DNA of 64,000 bases from Clostridia bacterium (GTDB lineage: Bacteria > Bacillota > Clostridia > Christensenellales > Borkfalkiaceae): positions 210,593 through 274,592 of the forward strand of contig CAAFMS010000010.1 of NCBI GenBank assembly GCA_900764105.1, written 5' to 3'. How positions within the stretch are numbered: position 1 is the stretch's first letter; each line of letters opens with the position of its first letter. The notes under the pieces were generated by a model that was not told the DNA's origin, did no database searches, and saw only the letters and a program-made list of their open reading frames with translations. The translations under genes and the position numbers were made by a program. Below are positions 24,399 to 33,575 of the stretch, one piece after another.

Positions 24399-25841
24399 AT
24401 GAAAAAGTTTTTATCGATGATTCTCGCCGCTTGTTTTGCGGCATCGGCTGCGCTTATGGCGTCCTGCGCGGGCGGAAACACCGGCAAAACCTCCGCAGGC
24501 AGCGAAAGCGTTTCGTCCTCCGAAGAGGAATTTGACGGCTGGACTCCCGACAACATTCTCGCAAGACCCGTCGAAAAGGACGATATCCGTATCGGGAGTT
24601 ACGTTTCTTTCGCGGACACCGCAAAGGGTTGGTCGGGTAAAGATCAGGTTGAAAGATTGTACTACGCAGGGCTTAACTTTATGCCGATGATCTGTACTTT
24701 GCCGAAATCGGGTATGCTTACCGAAGCGGAAAAATCCTACATTTCCCGCGACCTTACCGACAGCAAATGGTGGGGCAAAATCGACGAGCTTATGCAGGAA
24801 TATAATATGGTTTATTATTTCTCCGAGCTTTCGGGTCTTGCGAACGACCACGAATCGTCCGTCCGCCGCGAGTCGATGATAAATTCCGACGCCGTTGCCG
24901 ACGCTCGTAGAATTATCCCCAACCTTAAAAACTGCGTAGGCGTTAAACTGGTCGACGAACCTGCATTGTCTTCTTTCGACGAGTTTGCCAAGTGGGCGAG
25001 ATATTACGCGAGAATTACCGACGCGGACGGCAATCTTTTAGGTCTCGACGCGCTCGTAAACCATATCGGCAGCTACGAATATATGGCGGAATGGGTAAAT
25101 AAGGCGGGCAGCGAAGTAAATATGATAAGTTTCGACGCTTATCCGTTCTTAAACGGCGGCGTAAACTACGCGACTCTTGCCCTTATGGACCAAGTCCGTC
25201 AGCTTGCGAACGCTAAAAATATGAGAATTGCGATGTATCCGCAGTCCTGCGCGTGGGCGGGGGCGAGAATGCCTAATCTTAAAGAAATTATCTGGCATTT
25301 CAACACCAATCTTGCTCTCGGAGCTACGCAATTCACCTATTTCAATTACACTATGTACCCTGCGGAAGGTTGTTCGGACGCTATTTTTGCGATCGACGGA
25401 TCGGTTCTTCACCCGGAAATTCTCGAAGGACTTACCGAGTATCATAAGCAGATCCGCGCGCTCGACGCTAACGTAAGACTTACCGAATATAAGGTTACGG
25501 AATCATATATGACCAGCTCGCAGATAGGTATAAAAATGCTTCCCGCGACGGGCTTCATAATCAATAAAGAAGGTCTCGGTTCGACCGATCTTCTTATCAC
25601 GAAGTTCCTGTCCAACGATCGCGAATCCCCCGTTTACTACCTCAACATCGTAAACAATTCCTTCGAAAAGGCAATGCACGATCAGGAATTCCTCCTCGAC
25701 GACGACGCGAATATCGATCACCTCGAAACGTATAACTACAAGACCGGTAAATTCGAGCCGCTGGACGTCGTAAACAATTCGTTCATAATGTCGCTCGAAG
25801 CTTCGGAAGCGGCGTTCATCAAAGTCGTCGAAGCCGAATAA
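24399..25841 (+). CDS. Lipoprotein with a TIM-barrel glycosidase-like domain
   Basis: A 480-aa exported lipoprotein: signal peptide with lipobox LMASC (Cys about 23), a Ser-rich linker to about 50, then a domain with the look of a (beta/alpha)8 glycosidase. Visible motifs are KLVDEPALSSFDEFAKWARY (with the acidic DEP), MISFDAYPFL and AMYPQSCAW. A smaller beta domain closes the protein. The DEP motif also occurs in the cytoplasmic protein at 42049-43188 (VGDEPAK), suggesting related folds. AGGGAG precedes the ATG. The glycoside hydrolase family cannot be assigned, so activity is inferred from fold-like features and the locus only. Confidence 0.65.
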   Translation: MKKFLSMILAACFAASAALMASCAGGNTGKTSAGSESVSSSEEEFDGWTPDNILARPVEKDDIRIGSYVSFADTAKGWSGKDQVERLYYAGLNFMPMICTLPKSGMLTEAEKSYISRDLTDSKWWGKIDELMQEYNMVYYFSELSGLANDHESSVRRESMINSDAVADARRIIPNLKNCVGVKLVDEPALSSFDEFAKWARYYARITDADGNLLGLDALVNHIGSYEYMAEWVNKAGSEVNMISFDAYPFLNGGVNYATLALMDQVRQLANAKNMRIAMYPQSCAWAGARMPNLKEIIWHFNTNLALGATQFTYFNYTMYPAEGCSDAIFAIDGSVLHPEILEGLTEYHKQIRALDANVRLTEYKVTESYMTSSQIGIKMLPATGFIINKEGLGSTDLLITKFLSNDRESPVYYLNIVNNSFEKAMHDQEFLLDDDANIDHLETYNYKTGKFEPLDVVNNSFIMSLEASEAAFIKVVEAE

Positions 25842-25996
25842 GCCGAGCCTGACAGAGCCGAACGAAACCGAGCGGTCAAAAACGGCAAAAGGCTTTAATC
25901 GGTTGATAAAAATCGCCCCGAAAGGAAAACGGGGCGAAGATATCGGAAGACATCGGAAAGTAAAAAACATCAGAAAGTAAAAGAAGACAGATAACA

Positions 25997-26866
25997 ATGA
26001 AAATTACCGTTTTGGGTTGCAGCGCGTCGGAGGGAATCCCCGCCATATTCTGCAATTGCGATCTATGCAGACAAGCGCGCGAACGTAAAATTTACAGAAC
26101 GCGCAGTCAGATACTGATAAACGACGATATGCTCGTGGATTTCCCGCCCGACACTTATTATCGTTCGCTGGTAATGGGCGTGGAACTCGGAAAAATCGAA
26201 AACATACTCGTTACGCACAGCCATTGCGACCATTTCTATGCGGACGATTTCTTCGCGAGAGGAGACTGGTCGTCGTTCTGCCTGCCGGTGGAGACGGTTA
26301 CCATTCACGGAAATACCGCGATAAGAAACGCTTTCGAAAGAAACGGATACGCGAAGAAAAAGGGCACTTACGTACACGAATCCCGCGGAATGATAAACGG
26401 TTATAACGTTTACGATCAGAGCAGCGAATACACCGTTCATAAGCCTTTCGAAACGTTCACGGCGGGGAAATACGTCGTTACGGCGTTGCCCGCGAAACAT
26501 ATCCCCGAGGAAAACTGTTTCATATATCTGGTGCGCGAGGGTGATAAAACTTTGCTTTACGCCACAGATACGGGATATTTCAAGAGAAGCGTGTTCGATT
26601 ATTTCGTAAAAAACGGAATAAAGCTCGACGCTATGATCGTCGATTCCACTTACGGGCTTGTTTGTTCTTCGGATAAAGCGCATATGAACTTTTTCGATAA
26701 CGACGAACTCAGAAAAGAACTTATGTCTCTCGGAATCATAGACGAGAAGACGCAGTGCTATTTAACTCACATTTTCCACGGCGCGGCAAAAGACCTCGAT
26801 TTGCTCGAGAAAGCCGTTCCGGAAGGTTATACGTTGCTTCGCGACGGATATACGTTTACGATTTAA
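25997..26866 (+). CDS. MBL-fold hydrolase (PhnP/PqqB-like)
   Basis: A 289-aa cytoplasmic metallo-beta-lactamase-fold protein. The N-terminus LGCSASEGIPAIFCNCDLC includes cysteines of the type that bind a structural zinc in PhnP relatives. The catalytic motif is HSHCDH (about residues 74-79), with ATDTGYF (about 193-199) and late histidines (KAHMNFF, LTHIFHG). In PhnP the fold opens cyclic phosphates; related genes often sit in sugar loci of Clostridia. The AraC gene follows by 24 bp. A deletion remnant of a related gene is at 63724-63817. Substrate unknown. Confidence 0.8.
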   Translation: MKITVLGCSASEGIPAIFCNCDLCRQARERKIYRTRSQILINDDMLVDFPPDTYYRSLVMGVELGKIENILVTHSHCDHFYADDFFARGDWSSFCLPVETVTIHGNTAIRNAFERNGYAKKKGTYVHESRGMINGYNVYDQSSEYTVHKPFETFTAGKYVVTALPAKHIPEENCFIYLVREGDKTLLYATDTGYFKRSVFDYFVKNGIKLDAMIVDSTYGLVCSSDKAHMNFFDNDELRKELMSLGIIDEKTQCYLTHIFHGAAKDLDLLEKAVPEGYTLLRDGYTFTI

Positions 26867-26890
26867 CTTTAATTCGGTAAGGTAAAGAAT

Positions 26891-27718
26891 ATGGTTAATT
26901 TTGTAGCGGATAACGTCGGGTTCAACGACGTAAATCTGCGAAATCTTAAAATCGAATATACGAAAGCGGAAACGGTCGGCGGCTCGGAAACGATAAAATA
27001 CCCGTTCGACAGCCTGTGTTTCGTGGCGAACGGAACGGGGTTTGCGAGTTCGGGCGGAAAAACCTGGCGCGACCTTTCCCGCGGGGAAACCGTATACGTC
27101 AGGAAGAACGAAGAGTTTACTTTCGTTTCCACGGGAACGGACGAATTCGAAATTTATTCTGTTATCGTCGACACCTACGGAAACGACGACTTTTTCGGCG
27201 CGATAGGGTTTTCGAACGAAAAGAGGGTGTGTTCGCTCGATGGAAAAATGACCGTCGTCGAAGAGATTTACAAAACGGCGAAAAAGGGTAATTCCGCTTC
27301 CGCATACGAGAGCGTGGGTAAGTTTTTCGAAGTGATTTCTTATTTCGCGCAAGCGTTCGAGGGCGAAGAAAAGCCGCGTACGGACGAAAACGAATACGTT
27401 GCGAAAGCTAAGGAATTCATTCATATGCAGTATCACCTTGACATAAACGTCACGATGATCGCCGAAGCCGTTTATCTCAACAGATCATATTTCAGCACGA
27501 TGTTCAAAAGCGTGACGGGGGTTTCTCCGCTCGAATATCTGATAGATTTCAGAATAAAACAGGCGTGCAAACTCCTTGCGATGGGCAAGGGCGTAACGGA
27601 TACCGCGATGCTTACGGGATTTAATTCCGCTTCGGCGTTCGCGGTGCACTTTAAAAGAAAAATGAAAGAAACGCCTTCAGAATACAGAGCGAAGGCGATT
27701 TCGGGAGGAAAGAAATGA
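26891..27718 (+). CDS. AraC-family transcription regulator
   Basis: A 275-aa regulator with an N-terminal cupin-like sensing part and a C-terminal double helix-turn-helix (about residues 170-268: VTMIAEAVYLNRSYFSTMFK, VSPLEYLIDFRI, ending HFKRKMKETPSEYR). It sits between the MBL gene and the transporter, and its TGA overlaps the ATG of the binding-protein gene (ATGA), so regulator and transporter are co-translated. It probably activates this locus when the transported sugar is present. Confidence 0.9.
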   Translation: MVNFVADNVGFNDVNLRNLKIEYTKAETVGGSETIKYPFDSLCFVANGTGFASSGGKTWRDLSRGETVYVRKNEEFTFVSTGTDEFEIYSVIVDTYGNDDFFGAIGFSNEKRVCSLDGKMTVVEEIYKTAKKGNSASAYESVGKFFEVISYFAQAFEGEEKPRTDENEYVAKAKEFIHMQYHLDINVTMIAEAVYLNRSYFSTMFKSVTGVSPLEYLIDFRIKQACKLLAMGKGVTDTAMLTGFNSASAFAVHFKRKMKETPSEYRAKAISGGKK

Positions 27719-29550
27719 AAAAAGTAAGTAAAATTTTATCGGCGGCAATGGCGGTATGTATGCTTGCGACTGTGGGGGCTTCCTGTGACAGAGACACCGG
27801 CGGAACAAGCGTAGACACCACGAAAGTTCAGCTCCTCGTCGGTAACTTCAACGGCGGATACGGAAACGTCTGGCTTAATAAGGCGGTAAAAAGATTCACC
27901 GAAAAATACAAGGATTACGATTTCGGAAACGGGAAGAAAGGCGTTCAGATCACTATCGACGACAGCCCGCGTTATTCGGGTAAGGTCGAAAACACCATGT
28001 CGAGCTGGGCGCAGAACGTTATTCTTGCCGAAAACGTCAACTATTACAACCTTGTGGACATCAAGGACGCTTCGAGTAAATACCTCGTCGACATCTCCGA
28101 CGTAGTGAACACGCCGGTAAATCGGGATCTCATCACCGGCAGCGTCGATTCCGCTTACGCAAACGACACCAAGACCATCGGCGAGATAATGAACGTCGAA
28201 ATGAGAGACTATCTCGACGCGGACGAAAAAGGGAAATATTACGGCGTACCTTTCTATGAGGCAACCGTAGGTATCGTTTACGACCTTGACGTGTTTGAAA
28301 AATACGGATTTTATTACGCTGCGGAAGGCTACGGCGACGCGGAAGGCTTTATTCAGGACACTAACGGAAACTGGATCGGCGAAGGCGGAAAAGTCGTAGG
28401 GAAAGCAAGCGAAATGAACTATACGGACGCTTTGAAAGCCGGCGTTAAGCGCGGCAACGGACCCGACGGAAAAGCGGGAACGTATGACGACGGCTGCGCC
28501 GCGACTTACGACGATTTCTTCAAACTTTGTCTCCGTATGAACGCGCGCGACGTATTCCCCCTTACCTGGCCCGGGGCGCAGGAAACTTTGAGATACCTCA
28601 ATTACCTTGCTTATAACCTCTGGACGGATTACGAAGGCGTAGATCAGATGGGTCTTAACTATTCTCTTTCGGGAACGGCGAGCGACCTTATCAAACTCGA
28701 CACTTATAACGCCGCTACGGGAACTTACGAAACCGAATCGGTTGCCATAACCGACGCCAACGGTTACGAACTTCAGCGTCAGGCAGGAAAGTACGAAGCG
28801 ATCAACTTCATCAAGAGAATACTTTCCGACGGGAGAAATTACGACCCCGAAACGTGCGTAAGCGATACGAGCCAGAAGGACGCCGAAAGACGGTTCATTC
28901 TCTCCGCCGCTCCCGACATCAAGGACAGAGCGATGCTTATCGACGGAAGCTGGTGGCAGAACGAAGCGAAGAATATGTTCGAGGATATGGCTGTCGATTA
29001 CAATAACAACGCGTATCGCGCGGAAAACCGCCGCTTCGGACTTTTGCCCCTTCCAAAGGCTAACGCAAGCAAGGTCGGCGAAGGGTCCGCTCTTGCGTTC
29101 AACACCGCAACTGTAATTTTCGTTAATAAAAAGACGACTACGGACGAAACGACGTTAAAGGTCGCAAAGCAGTTCATCAAGTTCCTTCACACTCACGAAT
29201 CGCTTTACGAATTCACTTCCACGACCTCTTCGGCTCGTCCTTACACGTATGACCTTTCGGACGCGGAGAAATCCACGCTCACGAGCGTTGCAAAACATAA
29301 CTACGAACTTCACTCTGCGACGAATTTCGTATTCCCGTACTCCAAGCAGACGATCGTCCGCTCCAACTACGAAAGATTCTCCTGCTCGGGCTACCTTGTT
29401 TTCGAGGCTTACGGAAAGCAGGAAACGATACTCGCTCAGAGATTTATCAACAACAAGAACACTACCTCGTGGGACTACTTCAAGTCTATGGTAGAATGTC
29501 AGGGTAAGGAGTTCTGGGAAACCAATTTCGGAAAAGATATCGGTAAATAA
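27715..29550 (+). CDS. Sugar ABC transporter substrate-binding lipoprotein (CUT1 type)
   Basis: A 611-aa extracellular binding protein with signal peptide and lipobox VGASC (Cys about 23), then the bilobal family-1 solute-binding fold (VQLLVGNFNGGYGNVWLNKA, KAVKRFTEKYKD, YYGVPFYEATVGIVYDLDVF). It is longer than most family members (about 420-550 aa) and has a Ca-site-like insertion, GPDGKAGTYDDG. The ATG has GGAGG 6 nt upstream inside the AraC gene. Two permease genes follow; no ATPase gene is in the window, so a shared MsmK-like ATPase elsewhere is likely. Confidence 0.9.
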   Translation: MKKVSKILSAAMAVCMLATVGASCDRDTGGTSVDTTKVQLLVGNFNGGYGNVWLNKAVKRFTEKYKDYDFGNGKKGVQITIDDSPRYSGKVENTMSSWAQNVILAENVNYYNLVDIKDASSKYLVDISDVVNTPVNRDLITGSVDSAYANDTKTIGEIMNVEMRDYLDADEKGKYYGVPFYEATVGIVYDLDVFEKYGFYYAAEGYGDAEGFIQDTNGNWIGEGGKVVGKASEMNYTDALKAGVKRGNGPDGKAGTYDDGCAATYDDFFKLCLRMNARDVFPLTWPGAQETLRYLNYLAYNLWTDYEGVDQMGLNYSLSGTASDLIKLDTYNAATGTYETESVAITDANGYELQRQAGKYEAINFIKRILSDGRNYDPETCVSDTSQKDAERRFILSAAPDIKDRAMLIDGSWWQNEAKNMFEDMAVDYNNNAYRAENRRFGLLPLPKANASKVGEGSALAFNTATVIFVNKKTTTDETTLKVAKQFIKFLHTHESLYEFTSTTSSARPYTYDLSDAEKSTLTSVAKHNYELHSATNFVFPYSKQTIVRSNYERFSCSGYLVFEAYGKQETILAQRFINNKNTTSWDYFKSMVECQGKEFWETNFGKDIGK

Positions 29551-29585
29551 TCCGTAAAGGATAATTCTATAAACGAAGTGTAACA

Positions 29586-30602
29586 ATGCGAAAAAGAACA
29601 AAATCTGAAAAGCCGACCTTATTCGAAAAGGCGGTAAATCGCCTCGGGTGGGCGTGGTACTCTTTGAAACTCAAAGTATCCTCGCTCTTCCCGAAGCGGG
29701 AAAAAATAGCCAAACTCGGCGCAAAAAGAAGAAAAGACGCGTTTTTCGTTTACGGAATGCTTCTTTTTCCGCTTATTCAGTTCGGAATTTTCTATATCGG
29801 GGTTAATATCAACTCGATATTGATGACTTTCCAACGCTATGTCGACGGCGAATATCAATGGGCGGGTTTTTATAACTTCGAATTTGTCTGGAAGGACTTC
29901 ATAAGTCAGGATATTTTCGGCAGCGTAGTCAAAAACTCCGTGTTGTCGTTTGTCATAGTGCAGCTTATGTCGCCGCTCATTTTGTTTGCGACATACTTTA
30001 TTTACAGAAAATTCGTCGGGTACAGATTTTTCAAAATAATGCTGTTTTTGCCCACGATAATTTCGATAGTAATAACGGTTACGATTTATAAAAAGGTTTG
30101 CGACGTGGCTATCCCGGCTATCTGGTCGAATCTTTTCCACAAGAGCATACGAGGGCTTTTAAGTAACCCCGATACCCGATACGGGGCGGTTATGTTTTTC
30201 TATCTGTGGCTGAGTTTCGGAAGCTTAATGCTTATGTATCTCGGGGCGATGAACGGAATTTCCGATTCCATATCCGAAGCCGCGAGACTTGACGGCGCGA
30301 GCAACATTCAGGAGTTTATATACATCGTTTTTCCGATGATATATCCCACGTTCTCCACGCTTTTTTACACGTCCGTGGCAACGATATTCACAAACCAGAT
30401 CAACTTGTATTCGTTGTGGGGAACTTCCGCGCCGCCCGCCGTTATGACGTTCGGTTACTACTTGTACAGAGAAGTTTCTATGGCTGAAGAAGCTCGTTAT
30501 CCGGGCTTAGCTGCGCTCGGCGTTATGATGACGCTCGTAGCTGCGCCGCTCACGTTCTTCTTCAAATGGTTGCTTCAAAAACTCGGACCGAAGGTGAACT
30601 GA
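29586..30602 (+). CDS. Sugar ABC transporter permease, MalF/LplB-like
   Basis: A 338-aa membrane protein with a long basic cytoplasmic N-terminus (about 55 residues), about six helices and the ATPase-contact EAA loop (EAARLDGASNIQEFIYIVFP, about 235-254). It pairs with the next permease; its TGA overlaps that gene's ATG (TGATG). Confidence 0.9.
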   Translation: MRKRTKSEKPTLFEKAVNRLGWAWYSLKLKVSSLFPKREKIAKLGAKRRKDAFFVYGMLLFPLIQFGIFYIGVNINSILMTFQRYVDGEYQWAGFYNFEFVWKDFISQDIFGSVVKNSVLSFVIVQLMSPLILFATYFIYRKFVGYRFFKIMLFLPTIISIVITVTIYKKVCDVAIPAIWSNLFHKSIRGLLSNPDTRYGAVMFFYLWLSFGSLMLMYLGAMNGISDSISEAARLDGASNIQEFIYIVFPMIYPTFSTLFYTSVATIFTNQINLYSLWGTSAPPAVMTFGYYLYREVSMAEEARYPGLAALGVMMTLVAAPLTFFFKWLLQKLGPKVN

Positions 30603-31492
30603 TGGAAAAACAAAAAAACAAATCGGGCGTTTCGCCCTTTGCCGTAATAGTATTCGTGTTGCTTATTCTTTACACGGCGTCGTTTCTGCTTCCCGTTTTA
30701 TGGGGCGTAAACCTTTCGCTTAAAACGAACAACAACGCGGAACTTCACCCGTTCGGGATAAATTTCCCGTTGCGTTTCAAAAATTACGCTACGGTATTCA
30801 AGGAATTCGCGGTTTCGGTTTACACCGATACAGGCTCGCACACCTATTATATGGAGCATATGCTCTGGTTCACGCTCGTTTACTCGGTTGCGTGTTCGTT
30901 CGTGAACATAGCGGTAACCTGCTTCGTCGCGTATATCACCGCGCGTTTCGATTTCAAAATCTGCAGAATTATCGACGGTGTGGTAATCGTCGCGATGATT
31001 TTGCCGATAGTAGGATCTATGCCGAGCGAACTGCGTATAATGCGCGCCCTCGGGTTGTATGATTCCCTTTGGGGAATGATGATAATGAAAGCAAACTTCG
31101 TCGGCGGAACGACGTTCCTTATATTCAACGTCGCATTCAAAGGTTTCCCGAAAGATTTCGAGGAAGCCGCCTGGATTGACGGCGCGAGCAACTTTACCGT
31201 TATGATGACGATAATGATGCCTATGATAAAAGCGACGTTCTCCACAATGTGGCTGCTTTCGTTCATAGGTTTCTGGAACGATTATCAGACTCCGCTTCTG
31301 TATTTCCCGTCCAAGCCCACGCTTTCTTACGGCTTGTACAGATTTACGACCGACACGACGAGCATAGCAGGCACAAGTACGCCGCTCACGCTCGCAACCT
31401 GTTTCCTTTTAATGATCCCCATTCTCGTAGTGTTCTTATTCACTTCCGAGAAACTCATAGGAAACGTGTCCGTAGGCGGACTTAAAGAGTGA
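30602..31492 (+). CDS. Sugar ABC transporter permease, MalG-like
   Basis: A 296-aa second permease of the CUT1 system with about six helices and the EAA loop EEAAWIDGASNFTVMMTIMM (about 190-209). The start is ATG 30602, overlapping the previous stop, with AAGGTGA upstream; a longer frame inside the previous gene adds 12 unlikely residues. Confidence 0.9.
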   Translation: MEKQKNKSGVSPFAVIVFVLLILYTASFLLPVLWGVNLSLKTNNNAELHPFGINFPLRFKNYATVFKEFAVSVYTDTGSHTYYMEHMLWFTLVYSVACSFVNIAVTCFVAYITARFDFKICRIIDGVVIVAMILPIVGSMPSELRIMRALGLYDSLWGMMIMKANFVGGTTFLIFNVAFKGFPKDFEEAAWIDGASNFTVMMTIMMPMIKATFSTMWLLSFIGFWNDYQTPLLYFPSKPTLSYGLYRFTTDTTSIAGTSTPLTLATCFLLMIPILVVFLFTSEKLIGNVSVGGLKE

Positions 31493-31610
31493 TATCCCGT
31501 AAAACGGGAAATCAGGCAGTTAAAAATTATTCCGTCCGTTTCTTCCCCTCGATAAAACGGAAAGGGCGGCGGATAAACTTCGATAAAATATCGACAAGGA
31601 GATATCTTAT

Positions 31611-33401
31611 ATGAAAAAGATGATGATGAGAATTCTGGCTTTGCTCGTCGCGGCGACGACCGTGTTCGGACTTGCTTCGTGCGGAAAGACCCCTTCGGGA
31701 AGTTCGACTTCCGGCGGTGACGGCGACAAAGAAAACACGAATTTGCAGAGGTATTTCGCGCCCGTCGTTAAAGTTTCCAAAACGGGACTTGCGACCTGGA
31801 CCGATCTCGAAGGCGCGGAAAAGTTCGTTTATGTGATAAACGACGGCAAAGAAACGGAAACCACGGAAAAATCCGTTCAGCTTCAGCTTAACGACAAAAT
31901 CGTCGTTAAATGTCTCGGCAACGGAACGACCCGCAGAGAAAGCCGCTGGTCTGAAAGCGCGCAGTACGTTCCCGCTCACAGCTATGTGCTGGAACGTAGC
32001 GGAAACGCGGATACAACGTTCAACGTTTATAAACCCGACGGCAGCATCGTTCTCGACACGATCGGCGGAACTAAGCAGAACGGCGATATAATAAACGTCG
32101 GAGAAGAATATATATTCGAATTCGACATAACGGTAGGACCTTACCACAACGCGCTTTTAATAGCGGGCGTTGAGGACGCGGTTATTTCCGACCTTACCTG
32201 GTCGGACAGAATGTATTCCGAAAAAGACGGCGAAACCGCCGATACTTCGGATAAGTTCTACGAAGTTCTTTACGAAACCACTTACGACCTTTACCCGAAT
32301 TATGCTTCGCTTCACAGAAGCACCTGGTCTTATACGGGAGCTTATTTCCCGGACGATAACGGCGTGGGAATGTCTACCTACGGCTGGTATATGAAAAATA
32401 CTCCCGCCGCTTCGGAAAACGGCGTTTACGACACGAGCGCGGAAGGATTCTGGACGATCGAACCCAACTGGTGTTCCACGTTCTACGGCGCGCATTTCTT
32501 AAGCACCAAGAAACAGACCAAAGAAAGAATGGAATCGGGCTATAAATACGTTCGTTTCAAAATCAAATACAATTCCGCTCATATCCACGGCGCGCCTTGC
32601 ATAGACGGCGTCGAGGAATACGGAAAAACTCTCGGAAGGGAAGAGTTCAATTTCTTCGCTCTCGTTCATCAGCAGGAAAAATATCTGTTCTTCAACAGCG
32701 ACGACGTTACCGAGCGTACTCCCGTAAGCGGCTCGTTTGCGACCGACGATAACGGCAAAGCCGCTTCCGACGTCACGTTGTACGACGCGGAAACGGGCGA
32801 AAAGGTCTTCGCGGACGGCTCTCACGGCAACGCGATTTCCCCGAACAAGAAATATATCCTCGAAATAAACGCCGAAGGCGATCTTAACGGAAGCGTTGCT
32901 TTGACGGGTATTCAGAACGCCCTTATTTCGGACGTGACCTGGTCGGATAAGATTTACGCCGAGAAAGACGGCGAAAGCGCGGTTAAGGACACTCTCAGAG
33001 TTCTCGAAATGGACGTAGACAGCCACCACCTCGCCTCGCAAAGGCCGCTTTTCCACAGATTGTGGAAGACCTCGGACGGTTACACCGGCAACTATAAAGG
33101 AAACTGCGTCATAAACAACGACGGAGCAATCGACACCGCGGTTTCGGCTAACAGATCCTCGGTAAACAACCGTTGTCTCGAATTTGCGAGAAAGATTTGG
33201 CTTGCCAGCGCGAAGACGAGCAAAGAGGCGGGCAAAAAGTATTTCAGACTTACTATCGAATGGCGTGCTTTCGATACGATTCAGGTAGGACACGTTGTCG
33301 AAGATAAGAACGACGAAAATTACGGCAGACTTGCCGCGTTCGATTTCAACGCGTTCGTTTACAGCCCCGCGGGCGGAAGATACCTTTATCTTGCGGCTTA
33401 A
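31611..33401 (+). CDS. Large lipoprotein with two repeats of an unassigned module
   Basis: A 596-aa exported lipoprotein with lipobox GLASC (Cys about 24) and a Gly/Ser linker. A fibronectin-III-like stretch (about 45-105, VVKVSKTGLATWTDLEGAEK) precedes two related modules whose cores read EYIFEFDI...GVEDAVISDLTWSD (about 165-200) and KYILEINA...GIQNALISDVTWSD (about 420-450). The same core ends each large module of the next gene. GGAG lies upstream of the ATG. It follows the transporter by 118 bp and is probably a surface glycan-binding protein; that role is inferred from context. Confidence 0.7.
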   Translation: MKKMMMRILALLVAATTVFGLASCGKTPSGSSTSGGDGDKENTNLQRYFAPVVKVSKTGLATWTDLEGAEKFVYVINDGKETETTEKSVQLQLNDKIVVKCLGNGTTRRESRWSESAQYVPAHSYVLERSGNADTTFNVYKPDGSIVLDTIGGTKQNGDIINVGEEYIFEFDITVGPYHNALLIAGVEDAVISDLTWSDRMYSEKDGETADTSDKFYEVLYETTYDLYPNYASLHRSTWSYTGAYFPDDNGVGMSTYGWYMKNTPAASENGVYDTSAEGFWTIEPNWCSTFYGAHFLSTKKQTKERMESGYKYVRFKIKYNSAHIHGAPCIDGVEEYGKTLGREEFNFFALVHQQEKYLFFNSDDVTERTPVSGSFATDDNGKAASDVTLYDAETGEKVFADGSHGNAISPNKKYILEINAEGDLNGSVALTGIQNALISDVTWSDKIYAEKDGESAVKDTLRVLEMDVDSHHLASQRPLFHRLWKTSDGYTGNYKGNCVINNDGAIDTAVSANRSSVNNRCLEFARKIWLASAKTSKEAGKKYFRLTIEWRAFDTIQVGHVVEDKNDENYGRLAAFDFNAFVYSPAGGRYLYLAA

Positions 33402-33575
33402 AAAGGCTTGAAAGTCTTTCGACTTTGCTAAATCGACAGGATAAAGAGGACTTAAAGATCTCGGTTGCGATTCGATTTTAGTCGGACACGAACACCGATA
33501 ACAAATAAAGGATAAAACCGATAAAGGCGGGGAGATATAAATTCCGCCTGCGGTGAAAAATATATGGAGGTAAAT

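Noticed and set aside
24278..24535. 85-codon frame rich in Lys/Arg/Asn
   Set aside because: It results from the two direct DNA repeats and runs into the lipoprotein gene in another frame.
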